Shown: positions 1-9,620 of the stretch, in pieces | Layout of the letters: each line of letters starts with the position of its first letter | Position numbering within the stretch: the first letter of the stretch is position 1 | NCBI GenBank assembly: GCA_028829895.1 | Contig: CM054180.1 | Span: 105,665,635-105,729,634, forward strand | DNA length: 64,000 bases | Source: Sinotaia quadrata | Taxonomy: Eukaryota; Mollusca; Gastropoda; Architaenioglossa; Viviparidae | Direction of reading: 5' to 3' | The notes under the pieces: generated by a model | The model's input: the letters and a program-made list of their open reading frames with translations, nothing else | Databases searched by the model: none | What the model was told of the DNA's origin: nothing | Position numbers and translations under genes: made by a program

Positions 1-271
1 TTAAGAGGAATATATTAACCGACATTCTCAAATATATTTCACTTTCTATAGTAGAATTCAAATTCCAGATTAGTATAAAAAGATGTATTTGTTGAGGTAG
101 CTTATAATTAATCGTTTTTCATTTGTTTCACCGATGGAACATGTCTACAACGATGAGTATATTCATAGTGTTTAAACTACTTTTAATTTCAAGTAATTCT
201 ATTAGCATGGCTTTAAAGTAAACAAAGTGCTTTCATTGTCTCTTCCTCAATTTGAGGAGATATAGAAAACA
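1..271. other. AT-rich flank, left end of duplicated block
   Basis: No gene seen. The stretch aligns with 42508-42765 in the right half (shared segments around the caaatatatttcactttcta block and the acaacgatgag block), which marks the visible left edge of the segmental duplication. The true boundary may lie left of the window. Confidence 0.6.
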
Positions 272-720
272 ATGTTTAATCATTTCTTATTAGTCTGCTG
301 CATTCGTCATCATTTCCTATTAGTCTGCTGCATTCGTCATCATTTCTTATTAGTCTGCTGCATTCGTCATCATTTCTTATTAGTCTGCTGCATTCGTCAT
401 CATTTCTTATTAGTCTGCTGCATTCGTCATCATTTCTTATTAGTCTGCTGCATTCATCATCATTTCTTATTAGTCTGTTTCACACGTCATTATTTCATAT
501 TAGTCTATTGCAGACACAATCATTTCTTATTAGTCTATTGCAGACACAATCATTTCTTATTAGTCTGTTGCAGACGTCATCATTTCTTATTAGTCTATTG
601 CAAACGTCACCATTTCTTATTAGTCTCTAGGAGACGTCATCATTTCTTATTAGTGTGTTACGGAATTCATTATTTCTTATTAATCTTTTGCAGACGTCAT
701 TAATTCTTATATGCCTATAT
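272..720. repeat. 30-bp minisatellite
   Basis: About 15 tandem copies of a 30-bp unit built on catttcttattagtctg. The first six copies are nearly identical and carry attcgtcat; later copies carry a gacgtcat variant and decay towards the right. Because 30 is a multiple of 3 it leaves an open frame that reads as a repetitive peptide, which is not a gene. The right-half counterpart (42815-42990) holds only about six copies, all of the gacgtcat type, so the attcgtcat copies amplified after the duplication. Confidence 0.9.
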
Positions 721-1245
721 GAGACGTCATTAGTTTTAATCTATGCCTCAGACTAAACTAAAAGTTCTGTTTTAAAAAAAATGAACATAGAATTTCTCCA
801 GTTAAATTCAAATAGTTAGTTGTAATTAGTATTTAATCGTTTTCGCTTTAGTTAGTGCTTATTTAGCAGTTTCACTATGTTTAAAATTAATTAAATAAAG
901 TAATTTCTCTTGAATTGCTGAATACAAATGTCACAAAGGGCACTGTACTGGATGACAGAAACTATTAAATAATTTCTATTGGAGAATCGGACTGCTATGT
1001 CTATTTTATTGAAATAAACGAGAGAAGCAATTTCAAATGCAAAAGGAACTACAAATGTTACTGAGGGCAATTTTATGTTTTTGCATGACGTCACACGTAG
1101 GCCTCATAATTTCTAAGGCCTGGGCGATGGAGACAGAGCAAACAAGGCAAGAGACTGACATAGGCAACAAAAACGGTAAAGATATGATATTAATTATATG
1201 ATATGATATAACATCACATCATATCCTATCCTACCGTATTATGTC
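721..1245. other. Non-coding AT-rich spacer
   Basis: No gene seen. It aligns closely with 42990-43600, including the gtttttgcatgacgtcacac block (1076 and 43436). The right copy carries a small extra stretch and a short internal duplication near 43270-43380. Confidence 0.6.
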
Positions 1246-1480
1246 ATGTCATGTCATATAATTTTATATTATATTATATTATATTATATTATATTATATT
1301 ATATTATATTATATTATATTATATTATATTATATTATATTATATTATATTATATTATATTATATTATACTATATTATATTATATTATATTATATTATATT
1401 ATATTATATTATATTATATTATATTATATTATATTATATTATAATATATTATATTATATTAATTTGTTATGTAATGTTTT
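1246..1480. repeat. (ATATT)n pentanucleotide microsatellite
   Basis: About 40 tandem copies of a 5-bp ATATT unit with rare interruptions. The equivalent place in the right half (43617-43706) is an (ATATC)n array, so the repeat motif itself has changed between the duplicated copies. Confidence 0.95.
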
Positions 1481-4189
1481 AATGGAATCTGTATCAAGTC
1501 TATAATACACATCAAAATCGGCATTTCCCCAATATTCATACTATATTAAATCTACTGACATCAACAAGTCAACATTCAATCTGAATTATCAGTCTAGTGA
1601 AGGTATCAAGTCAATACTCACAATACATTACCATTGTGAGAGAGCAAAGTCGTTTGTCTCTCACCCCCCCCCCCACTATTTAATTACATATTTGTTGATT
1701 ATGTTCACGTGATTCGACCTTGGGTGCAGCTTAAGTTTATATTTTGTAACGGCTGAATTGTTTTTTTGCGCTTGCTGATGTAATGCAAATCAGTTTCAAG
1801 TGGATGAACACAATTTCTGTCTAATAGTGTCACACTTGTTCCGTACAATTTTATCGATTGTGGATAGACAGAAACTTTGTTGGAGAAAGTTCTCTATTCC
1901 AGGCACTTCGATTTTGACGTAAAGTTCTGTAATGAAGACAATCATTAGCTTACGTAAATTTAACTGACTGATAAAGAAAGAATTGACACGTTTTTCAATT
2001 GATCTGTATTTTGAATTAGAGAATGCTTATGTAATTCTACCATTATTTCTAAGTTCACTAAGTTGATTATATTGTACTTTAGGCCCGCATGAATCCTGAT
2101 CGATGAAATATTTCTTATGCTGTGTGCATATCGGGCTAACGAATATTGTTGCAGGGTTTGTAAGTTGAGCATGTGTGTAAAGAGAGAAAGTAGTATTGTG
2201 ATGATATATGAATGAAACTTAGTGCTGCTGTCATGGGAAAAGCATGGAGTCAGAATTAAGATTTTTATTTCACGAATCACGTAAGCAAAAACGTGGACTA
2301 AGGGAGGTAATCTGCAATTAAAAACGCGATTTTGATAACACACAGACGCACTAACATTTTGAATAACTATAGCATGTAAACACTAATTTGTTCTCCCAGT
2401 CTCACTTAGATAAGAAAGACCTTTGTAGATATAATGTACATATCATCTGATGCATAAGTGTATATATATATATATATGGAGATTTATACATATGTTGAAT
2501 GAATCCAGTTATGTGCATAGAAGTGTGTATGCATGAATGCACTTGTTTACGAGCCAAATAGCTAGCGTACATTAGATTTTGCCATAGCTAGCGAGATGCA
2601 ACCAAATAAAGTACATGCATTGGTGAATTAAATTCACAAGGTTAAAAGATTCTAGAACCTTCTGCAGTTCCATTAAAAAAAGTATAAATAGGAGAAGTGA
2701 AGGATAGATCTGAGAGAGATCCAAAACATCATGCAGCACAAACTACAAGTTATGGAAACTCATTGAGGTACTCACCTGTGATATGACATAGGTCATGCCA
2801 TGTGGCATTCAACTAGTGACAAAGAAGCATTTCTTTCCATATGACATCAACATTTCTTTCCATATAACATTTAGTAACATTACACTTTGTCCAAGAACGC
2901 AGTGTTTGTCAGAAGGAAGAAGAATTTCTAATTTCTAAAAAGGAAATTTACATGAAGACATCTTACTTCATTTGTGGTGAAATTTCGTATACAGAGATTT
3001 TACTAAGGATTGTTGGGAATATTTCTTTCCACCTGTTTTTTCATCCATTGACTGCCAAGTATTAAAACAATGAGGCAACTTGTTTCAATACACCCTGGCA
3101 GAGTGAAAAGTTTGACTTTTAAAACAGCTTATGCATGCAACATCAGTTGCAAGCAGTTAGCGACAGATGAGCCATTTTCATCCCTCTGTCTGAGTTTTGT
3201 TTGAAATCTTATTCCATGGTTGGAGGGCCAGGATCTTGGAGTCTTACAGATACAAGAAGCACTGCATCCATAGACGCAACAACACACTTCACTAGAAGAT
3301 TCATCTGGTAATGATATACATCACTGAGTTTTGTCTGTCATCATGGTAACCAAAGAAATCAGCAATAATTACCAAGGTTGGCATCAGGCCAAAGCACAAA
3401 AATTAAAAAGGGCCCCACCCAATCATCAATGGTGTCTGTCATTTTGTCTTGTATAATGCATTACTGGCACATGTCACAAGCTTCTCGGAGATACACTGGA
3501 ACAGCCAGACCACCCTCATCTATCTACTGGCTGACCATGACAGCTGCCTTAATTTGACTTTTGCAGAGAGGAGATTGCCTTTTGATGTTTTGTAACCTTG
3601 TATCTGCTTCAGATTGCAGTGACTACTCTACTGTAAGGGATCATGTTGGCGTGTGTATCGAACATTGTCATTGACCTTATCAATGAATGTTTTGATGTAA
3701 TTTGATTCCAGTGAATTCAGTTCAAGAGTCAATATGACAGAAATAGAAATTGAATTTAGTCAGGAGAATTCATGAAGATTTTTCAAACATTCCTCATAGT
3801 GTGCTTGAGTAGCGCACATGATATTTCTGGAGCACTCCTTGTAATATGCTTTGATAGTGAATATGAAGTTCTCCATGGTGTGCTTGTGAGCACTTCAAAG
3901 ATTCTGGAATGGTTGCGAATTTTGCCTAGGAGAGGGGTCATGTGACCGTCATCTAATAAGAAAAGAAAGTGACTTGTTGCAAACCATGTGATTGTGAACA
4001 CATGCTAGTTACAGCTGCCATCATTGAAAAGTTATGTAATTGACTATAATTATCTCTCTTAAACTCCACTCTCATTTCTATGATGAAACTATATCAATAA
4101 ACTTGATTATACATATGTGTTAATTTGACTGCTGATATCTAATCAAGGATAAACTGAATAAGTGTCAAATGTGTAAACAAACATTGTTG
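1481..4189. other. Left-copy-specific insertion, no gene recognised
   Basis: The right half passes directly from its pentanucleotide array to the sequence matching 4190, so these 2.7 kb are either an insertion in the left copy or a deletion in the right one. There is a C-run near 1666 and a short (TA)n at 2461-2476. Open frames such as 1960-2343 (-) and 3783-4001 (-) have no recognisable domain. A heat-shock-element plus TATA arrangement sits at 2650-2690 and is listed separately. Confidence 0.6.
2650..2690 (+). promoter_or_regulatory. Heat-shock-element plus TATA-like promoter motif
   Basis: Three alternating 5-bp heat-shock units, TTCtaGAAccTTC, lie at 2650-2662, and TATAAATA lies at 2683-2690, about 20 bp downstream. 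That spacing and order is typical of a heat-inducible promoter or of an LTR promoter. No clear coding exon follows: the first ATG at about 2731 closes after a few codons. It lies on the same strand as A1, about 2 kb upstream of its first visible exon, and has no counterpart before A2. Function is inference. Confidence 0.35.
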
Positions 4190-4560
4190 TTATGTGATGT
4201 AAATGTCAACGCTCTTTTGATTAAATTAAAATGTTCCTTATATCTTTTTAAATGTTGATTTAATAAATTTATTGTGAAAATCATGAATCTTCTTGCACAT
4301 GTATTAAAAACTTATGTTAGAGTAACTGCTGGTGGATGGGGGCTCGTTTAAAATATGTAAACATCGGATTTTCCATTATGCACAATTATTATGTGACAGG
4401 AAAACGTCTATCCTATTACTGTGTAAAGAGTAGTGTTTTATGACATCCGTATTATCCACCAAGGGAGAAACTTGTTGGTCTTGTAGGAGTATATAATTTA
4501 TAACCATAAATTAAGAGTCTTGAGGCGATAATGACAAAATGAAATTTTCTTTACTAGTGA
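4190..4560 (+). repeat. Dispersed MITE-like repeat, copy 1
   Basis: Shares blocks with the right-half copy at 43705-44060 and with diverged copies at 20150-20540, 27290-27490, 36655-36930 and 57515-57795. A typical shared block is the ggatgggggctcgtt motif near 4333, seen in reverse as agaccccatccacc near 57767. No coding capacity. It lies just upstream of the first A1 exon. Confidence 0.5.
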
Positions 4561-4645
4561 TAGACGTAAATAATACCCGTCATATAATCTTAAAACTAAA
4601 GTAGTTTGTGTGCATTAACACATAATTGATCAAATCGAATCACAG

Positions 4646-5064
4646 GTTATGTTGATATTTTCGTTTCACATTACGTCAGCACTGCCAGAGCAGACTCTTG
4701 AAGGAAGGTGGAACTGTTCTTTGCCGATCTGGGATGATGTTAAACAACACCTGTCTTGTAACCTGATTGAGGAATGCATAAATGGCGAGGATGAACAAAA
4801 CTGTCCTCTGCTGACCGGCACCTGTGAGCCTGGTTATTTCAAGGCCGGAGGAAGCTGTTTCATGTTCATTCCGACCAATCAAAAGATGTCGTGGTCAACC
4901 GCTGAAGACATTTGCCATCAGAGAGGAAGCAGACTGCCGTCGCTTAGCGCGTGGCAAAAATATACAGAAGTCTTTAATGTATTATCCACACACTTACCTA
5001 TGAGTTTTCAAAACACTGGGGTCTTCATGGCAATCAGAGCTATTGCTTCACGGAAAGGAACAAT
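4646..5064 (+). CDS. A1 receptor, exon 1 visible: LDLa and first half of C-type-lectin-like domain
   Basis: A1 model: join 4646-5064, 5586-6123, 9604-11670; from the ATG at 4649 it gives 1,006 codons in phase. This exon follows an acceptor (ends in cacag at 4645) and ends at donor aat|gtaatg, phase 2. It encodes an LDLa module (RWNCSL to EDEQNC, about residues 20-51) and the start of a C-type-lectin-like domain (GSCF, then CHQRG and RLPSL). The homologous B1 exon continues upstream into a CUB-like module; here an acceptor and an upstream in-frame stop at 4616 replace it. Either unseen upstream exons exist left of the window, or translation starts at 4649, where a short hydrophobic MLIFSFHITSA could act as a weak signal peptide. 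The N terminus is therefore unresolved. Nearly identical to the A2 exon at 44123-44541. Confidence 0.8.
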
Positions 5065-5113
5065 GTAATGTTATTTTATGTTTTATTTTAACATGTCTAA
5101 CATGTATATTAGA

Positions 5114-5190
<77 letters not shown>

Positions 5191-5585
5191 CAAATTCGTT
5201 GATTGTATACATTGTACAGAGTAATACTCATAAATAGACTAACTCCTATAATGCAAGTGTAGAGTATACAGTTATAAATAGATTCTTACACTGCCAGTAT
5301 AGAATACAACAGTTATAAACTGGTAACCTCATATTCCTCTCTATGAGATACTTAAATACGTGTCCGCATATTGCTTGAATGTAAGCGAAACACGAAGTGG
5401 TAAGTAATAAGAGAAAAAATGTTTGAAATAAACAACATATGACAATGCGAAATGTGATAAATGAACATGTCCCATATTGATGATTGAGGATATGAATAAG
5501 TAAACAATGACAAAAGTCTCAAGGACATTCTAATTCCACGCACCTTCTTGAATGTTATTCTGTTGTTGCTGTTTTTTTCTGTCAG
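5065..5585 (+). other. A1 intron 1 with CT and TA microsatellites
   Basis: GT donor at 5065 and AG acceptor at 5585. Holds (TC)n at 5117-5167 and (TA)n at 5167-5190. Outside these arrays the intron is almost identical to A2 intron 1 (44542-45076), far closer than the following exons are to each other. Confidence 0.8.
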
Positions 5586-6123
5586 GTATCGATGGATGAC
5601 TGAGTGGGCTGACGAAACTGTGGCTTATACTGTTTCATACGAATTATCAAATGTGTTGCTGAAAGAAGCGTCGTTTGTATCATCTACGAAAAGCAAAATG
5701 CATGTTATTAAAGTTATGAAAGAAGAAAATTTGAACCTTCTCTGTGAGAGAAAAATACATTCGGAAAATGCACTGACTGCTAATGTCAGTACTTTAATTG
5801 ACTTTGTCATTCAGAAAAGCAATATAACTTTAAATACATACCAAGAGACAAAACACAAATACGTTCAGTGTCCAGCCGGTCACGTACAGCAGACGTTTCT
5901 AGCGTGTGACGTCAAGAGTGCTTGTTGGGGGACTGAGCATGCTGGGTGCACAAATGTTGTCGCGTCACTTCCGCCATCTTTTTCTTGTTCCAACAACAGA
6001 GAGGTAGTGCAGTACACATTCATTTGTGACTTTCGCTCTGACTGCAGCGATGAAAGCGATGAAGATTTCTGCATTTTTCCTCAATGCTGGGAACAAATGA
6101 AACACGACTGTGGTAACTTACAG
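5586..6123 (+). CDS. A1 receptor, exon 2: end of C-type-lectin-like domain and LDLa modules
   Basis: Acceptor after tttctgtcag and donor cag|gtaacg; 538 bp, phase 2 in and phase 0 out. It completes the lectin-like domain (YRWMTEWADE, then the closing NLLCE cysteine). No EPN, QPD or WND sugar-binding motif is visible, so protein binding is more likely than carbohydrate binding. Then follow a serine- and threonine-rich linker and an LDLa-like cysteine module (CPAGH to SDESDEDFC). The last cysteine pair (CGNLQ) continues into exon 3, where it pairs with CFTSHERCDG to form another LDLa. An open frame runs on past the donor to 6318 but has no counterpart in the paralogues. The first 40 bp match A2 almost exactly, after which similarity drops. 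Confidence 0.8.
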
Positions 6124-7499
6124 GTAACGATAGCATCGAAAATTAATCTATTATTGTGTGGCAGAGTAAATGTGCCTCTCCTTATTTTAAAATTTAATTG
6201 TTATATAAATTGTCAAATTGTCAGAGTAACTTGGGCACTCCTTAAGATGGTATGTATGAAAGTGTCAGAGTTTGAAGTAAACACCCAAGTTGATTATGCT
6301 ATAAAATTGCTGATGTAATGCAAACTATCACAACTGGGTGAGTAGTTTTTATTATCCAATGGTTATGATTTGCGAGAACGAGACCAGCCAATGGGCTGAG
6401 ATAAAAAAAAGCTTACCTGCTGTAGAAGATTTTATTCTCTATTCACTTGAATGTTAGTGGCAAAGAAGAAATCTTGAATGACAGCCATTACCTTGATGGT
6501 GAGATAACTGGCTGGTTGAGAGAGCATGGACTTAGAAATATTTCGTGCATTTCCCTATTGATATTTTATACCCGCGTGGAGATGTACCATGTGAATTGAC
6601 TAGGCTGCTCACTTGTAGTTTTCTGGACACTTGACATGTTTTGATATGCTGTATTTTTATGTTTATCTAACAGCCTCAAAGTATTTTGACTTCTTTTCTC
6701 TGACTGCTTCTGCTTGGTGCATCCACCTTATTTTGCACTCCATAGTTCATGCATGTGTTATTATGTAAGATTTTTGTCTCTTCGTTGTTTCTTTTGGTGT
6801 AATCTGCTCTTGCCAGAAACTGACATCCACACGATATATGTTCAGTTGTTTTTTTTGCTTTGCAGCCTGCATTTTATATAATTTGAGATTTTCAAGATGT
6901 GTGTGTGAGTTCGTGTTTTGTGTTTGGTCTTGGCACTGTAATGAGTGCCACTGCTTCTGTTTCAAATCTACCTCTTTCAAACACATGTATGTTGATTCTT
7001 TTGTTGATGCTTTATAAGCTTGTCATACATACTGGCTGTGAAGAGATTTTTGGCTCCAAGTATTTCTATTGTCTGTTTCGTTGTTTTCTTCCATGTTTCT
7101 TGGTCAGATTGCGTGGAATGGTATACTTATCTCATCATTACTGTTTCTCTCAGTGGTTTATCTTTGTTGTTATTTCAGACGTGGTCCGTCAGGCATTTTA
7201 CTCCTCCTTCAATGCCATCTGACTCCCATATTCCGTGATACATACAATTTGTCTACATTTGCTCTTTGTGTGTTGGACTTCATGTACTTTGACTATTTTA
7301 TATTTTCTTTCTGCCATGATCATTCATTTCACTAGTTGTCCATTCTATGATGCTTACAGTGTAATTATTTACATATATTACGCATACATTGGATATATAG
7401 CTTTAATAGGAGGACTTGTCTAACCCGTTTCCCATATTCTCTCTCAACTTTGGACTTCACTCTGCATATTATCTTGACGTTTCAGTATTCCCAGGTATT

Positions 7500-8078
7500 G
7501 ATATCCATTTTCCATAACTCCCTTTATTTTCTCTAGCAACAGACCGGTGACTGTTCTGTCAATAAGTCCCTTTATTTTCTCTAGCAACAGACCTGTGACT
7601 GTTCTGTCAATAAGTCCCTTTATTTTCTCTAGCAACAGACCTTTGACTGTTCTGTCAATAAGTCCCTTTATTTTCCTCTAGTAACAGACGTGTGACTGTT
7701 CTGTCAATAAGTCCCTTTATTTTCTCTAGCAACAGACCTGTGACTGTTCTGTCAATAAGTCCCTATGTTTCCTCTTGCAACGGACCTATGATTGTCCTGT
7801 CAATATGTCCCTTTGTATTCTCTAGCAACAGACCTATGATTGTCGTGTCAATATGTCCCTTTGTTGTCTCTAGAAACAGACCTGTGATTATTCTGTCAAT
7901 ATGTCCGTTAGTTTTCTCTAGTAAGAGACCTTCGATTGTCTTGTCAATAAGTCTATTTTCTCAAACAACAGATCTGTGACAGTTCTATCAATAACTCCCT
8001 TTGTTTTCTCTAGTAACAGACCTGCGATTGTCCTGTCAATGAGTCCCTTTGTTTTCTCTAGCAACAGACCTGCACAAT
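7500..8078. repeat. 48-bp minisatellite in A1 intron 2
   Basis: About 12 diverged tandem copies of a 48-bp unit built on ctctagcaacagacctgtga and ctgtcaataagtccc. Since 48 is a multiple of 3, it leaves open frames on both strands (7444-7635, 7692-7979 and 7918-8244) that are by-products and not genes. It is absent from the matching A2 intron. Confidence 0.9.
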
Positions 8079-8127
8079 TAATGGCAATACTGCCAGGCAA
8101 ATTTACAGCCATTTCATCGGGTGGTGC

Positions 8128-8205
8128 ACCAAATATTTGACTTTTTCGTTGGACATCGCGGGCCACTCGGCAACTCTTTGCGGGCCGAAGTTTGTGCACC
8201 ACTGA
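8128..8205. mobile_element. Possible hAT element terminal fragment
   Basis: The gcgggccgaagtttgtgcac block, ending in caccactga, resembles the common hAT terminus in which a gcgggccg stretch is followed by a tttg-cacc-tg end. A similar start is seen at 26783. The opposite end is not recognised nearby, so this is a solo end or the edge of a decayed copy. It lies inside the A1-only part of intron 2. Confidence 0.4.
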
Positions 8206-8409
8206 TTTATATTTAGTTATGATTGTGATTTTGCTTGTATGCATTTCCGTTAATTTATATATATATTTGCTATTTTAATTCATTCTTTTCTACTTTTATC
8301 TTTATTCACTTATCATCTGTCTTTCCCTAAGTATGAGTAATGTGTGTCTGGTGTGCCAAGCGTCACACCAAAGTTCACTAGACACTTAGTGAATGCCATT
8401 TTATGTGTT

Positions 8410-8578
8410 GTATATCGGCACTCTGTTACTCTATCTACCACGTCTATTTGTTGTATAGTCGGCACTCTATTACTCTATCTACTACGTCTATTTGTTGCAT
8501 AGTCGGCACTCTATTACTCTATCTACCACGTCTATTTGTTGCATAGTCGGCACTCTATTACTCTATCTACCACGTCTA
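8410..8578. repeat. 44-bp tandem repeat
   Basis: About four copies of a 44-bp unit with cggcactctattactctatc and taccacgtctatttgttg. A2 intron 2 has about two copies at 49925-50005, so copy number differs between the paralogues. Confidence 0.85.
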
Positions 8579-8879
8579 TGCCATCGGCATCCAACTTTAT
8601 CTATTTTGACAACCCATCTTGTGCCTCACGAGCGCTACGAGGGCAGGTCAAGGCCGGCTACATTTTTTCGATGCACGCAATTAGACGGAAATGCCCACCG
8701 CCTGTGCCACACGCCTGTCTGGCCGGGGACGCGAGAATCGCTTCACCGCCTACAGTAGTCGCAGCTCGGCAAGTTCAAAAGACAACTCCAAACTCCTTAT
8801 CCACCAGACAAAGTGAACACAGAACAATCATTGAATACTTAAGACGTGTTACATCATTGTGATTTAATTTCATAATTAT

Positions 8880-9055
8880 TTCAGGCCGCCATCACTCTTC
8901 TTTGTAAAGTTTTTATTTCAGGACGACATTACTCTTCTTTGTAAAGTTTTTTTTTTAATTTCAGGACGACATTAGTCTTCTTTGTAAAGTTTTTTATTTC
9001 CGGACGACATTAGTCTTCTTTGTAAAGTTTTTATTTCAGGACGCCATTACTCTAC
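8880..9055. repeat. About 38-bp tandem repeat
   Basis: Four to five copies of a unit with tttcaggacgacatta and ctcttctttgtaaag. The right half lacks this stretch. Confidence 0.8.
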
Positions 9056-9459
9056 ATTACAAATATTTACATTCTTTCCACGTGTATAGAGGGATGATCA
9101 TTGACAAATATGTATCTCGTTATGTTTCACCTAAACTTAGGAATTATTATAGTAACAGCGTCTTAAAATGGGGCGATTTCATTGAAGTTTAATTATTAGC
9201 GTAAATACATGCATCAAACAAACACTCTAATAGGCAGAGGGATAATTGTGATGAAAAAGAATTTGTTTTATTTATGAATCCAGTTCAGTCATTATTAGTA
9301 TGATACTGTTTCTACTTTTGGGTCTAGAACCCGGTTTTTATCATTACAAGTGTCTGACACATGTGTAAACTGCCTGAATGGTACTTGTATGATGATGACG
9401 TAATAAGCGACTCAGACGACTAGATTAGTATTGCAACAACATGAACGTATCTTCGACAG

Positions 9460-9620
9460 TGTTATAACAGTTGTTCTTTACATTGTGTCATCTAACCAGT
9501 GTTTCACAAGTCGTTATAACAGTTGTTTTTTACATTGTGTCATCTAACCAGTGTTTCACAAGTCGTTATAACAGTTGTTCTTTACATTGTGTCATCTAAC
9601 CAGTGTTTCACAAGTCACGA
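9460..9620 (+). repeat. 52-bp tandem repeat carrying the A1 exon-3 splice acceptor
   Basis: Three copies of a 52-bp unit contain the same acceptor context, atctaaccag|tgtttcacaag. The AG dinucleotides end at 9499, 9551 and 9603. Only the last keeps the reading frame, because 52 and 104 are not multiples of 3. A2 has four 50-bp copies at the same place. Confidence 0.85.

Larger units (their letters stand above)
6124..9603 (+). other. A1 intron 2, 3.5 kb
   Basis: Donor gtaacg; the in-phase acceptor is at 9603. Segments 6124-6620 and 6620-7015 match A2 intron 2 at 45615-46125 and 49530-49925, so A2 has a 3.4-kb insertion between them. The stretch 7015-8410 (minisatellite and possible hAT end) is present only in A1. 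Smaller repeats are listed separately. No exon-like sequence conserved with A2 was seen inside. Confidence 0.7.

Noticed and set aside
272..703. Open frame of 143 codons with a repeated HHFLLVCCI peptide
   Set aside because: It is a by-product of the 30-bp minisatellite; the right copy is shorter and not kept in frame.
6124..6318. Continuation of the A1 exon-2 frame to 6318
   Set aside because: It reads through a good donor (cag|gtaacg) shared with A2, where the frame closes at another place.
7692..8244. Overlapping open frames on both strands in the A1 intron
   Set aside because: The 48-bp repeat unit is a multiple of 3, so frames stay open without selection.
9523..9603. N-terminal extension of the A1 7TM frame upstream of 9604
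   Set aside because: It begins with TTG, lies in the tandem acceptor repeat and differs from A2; the homologous B exon starts at the same cysteine after an acceptor.
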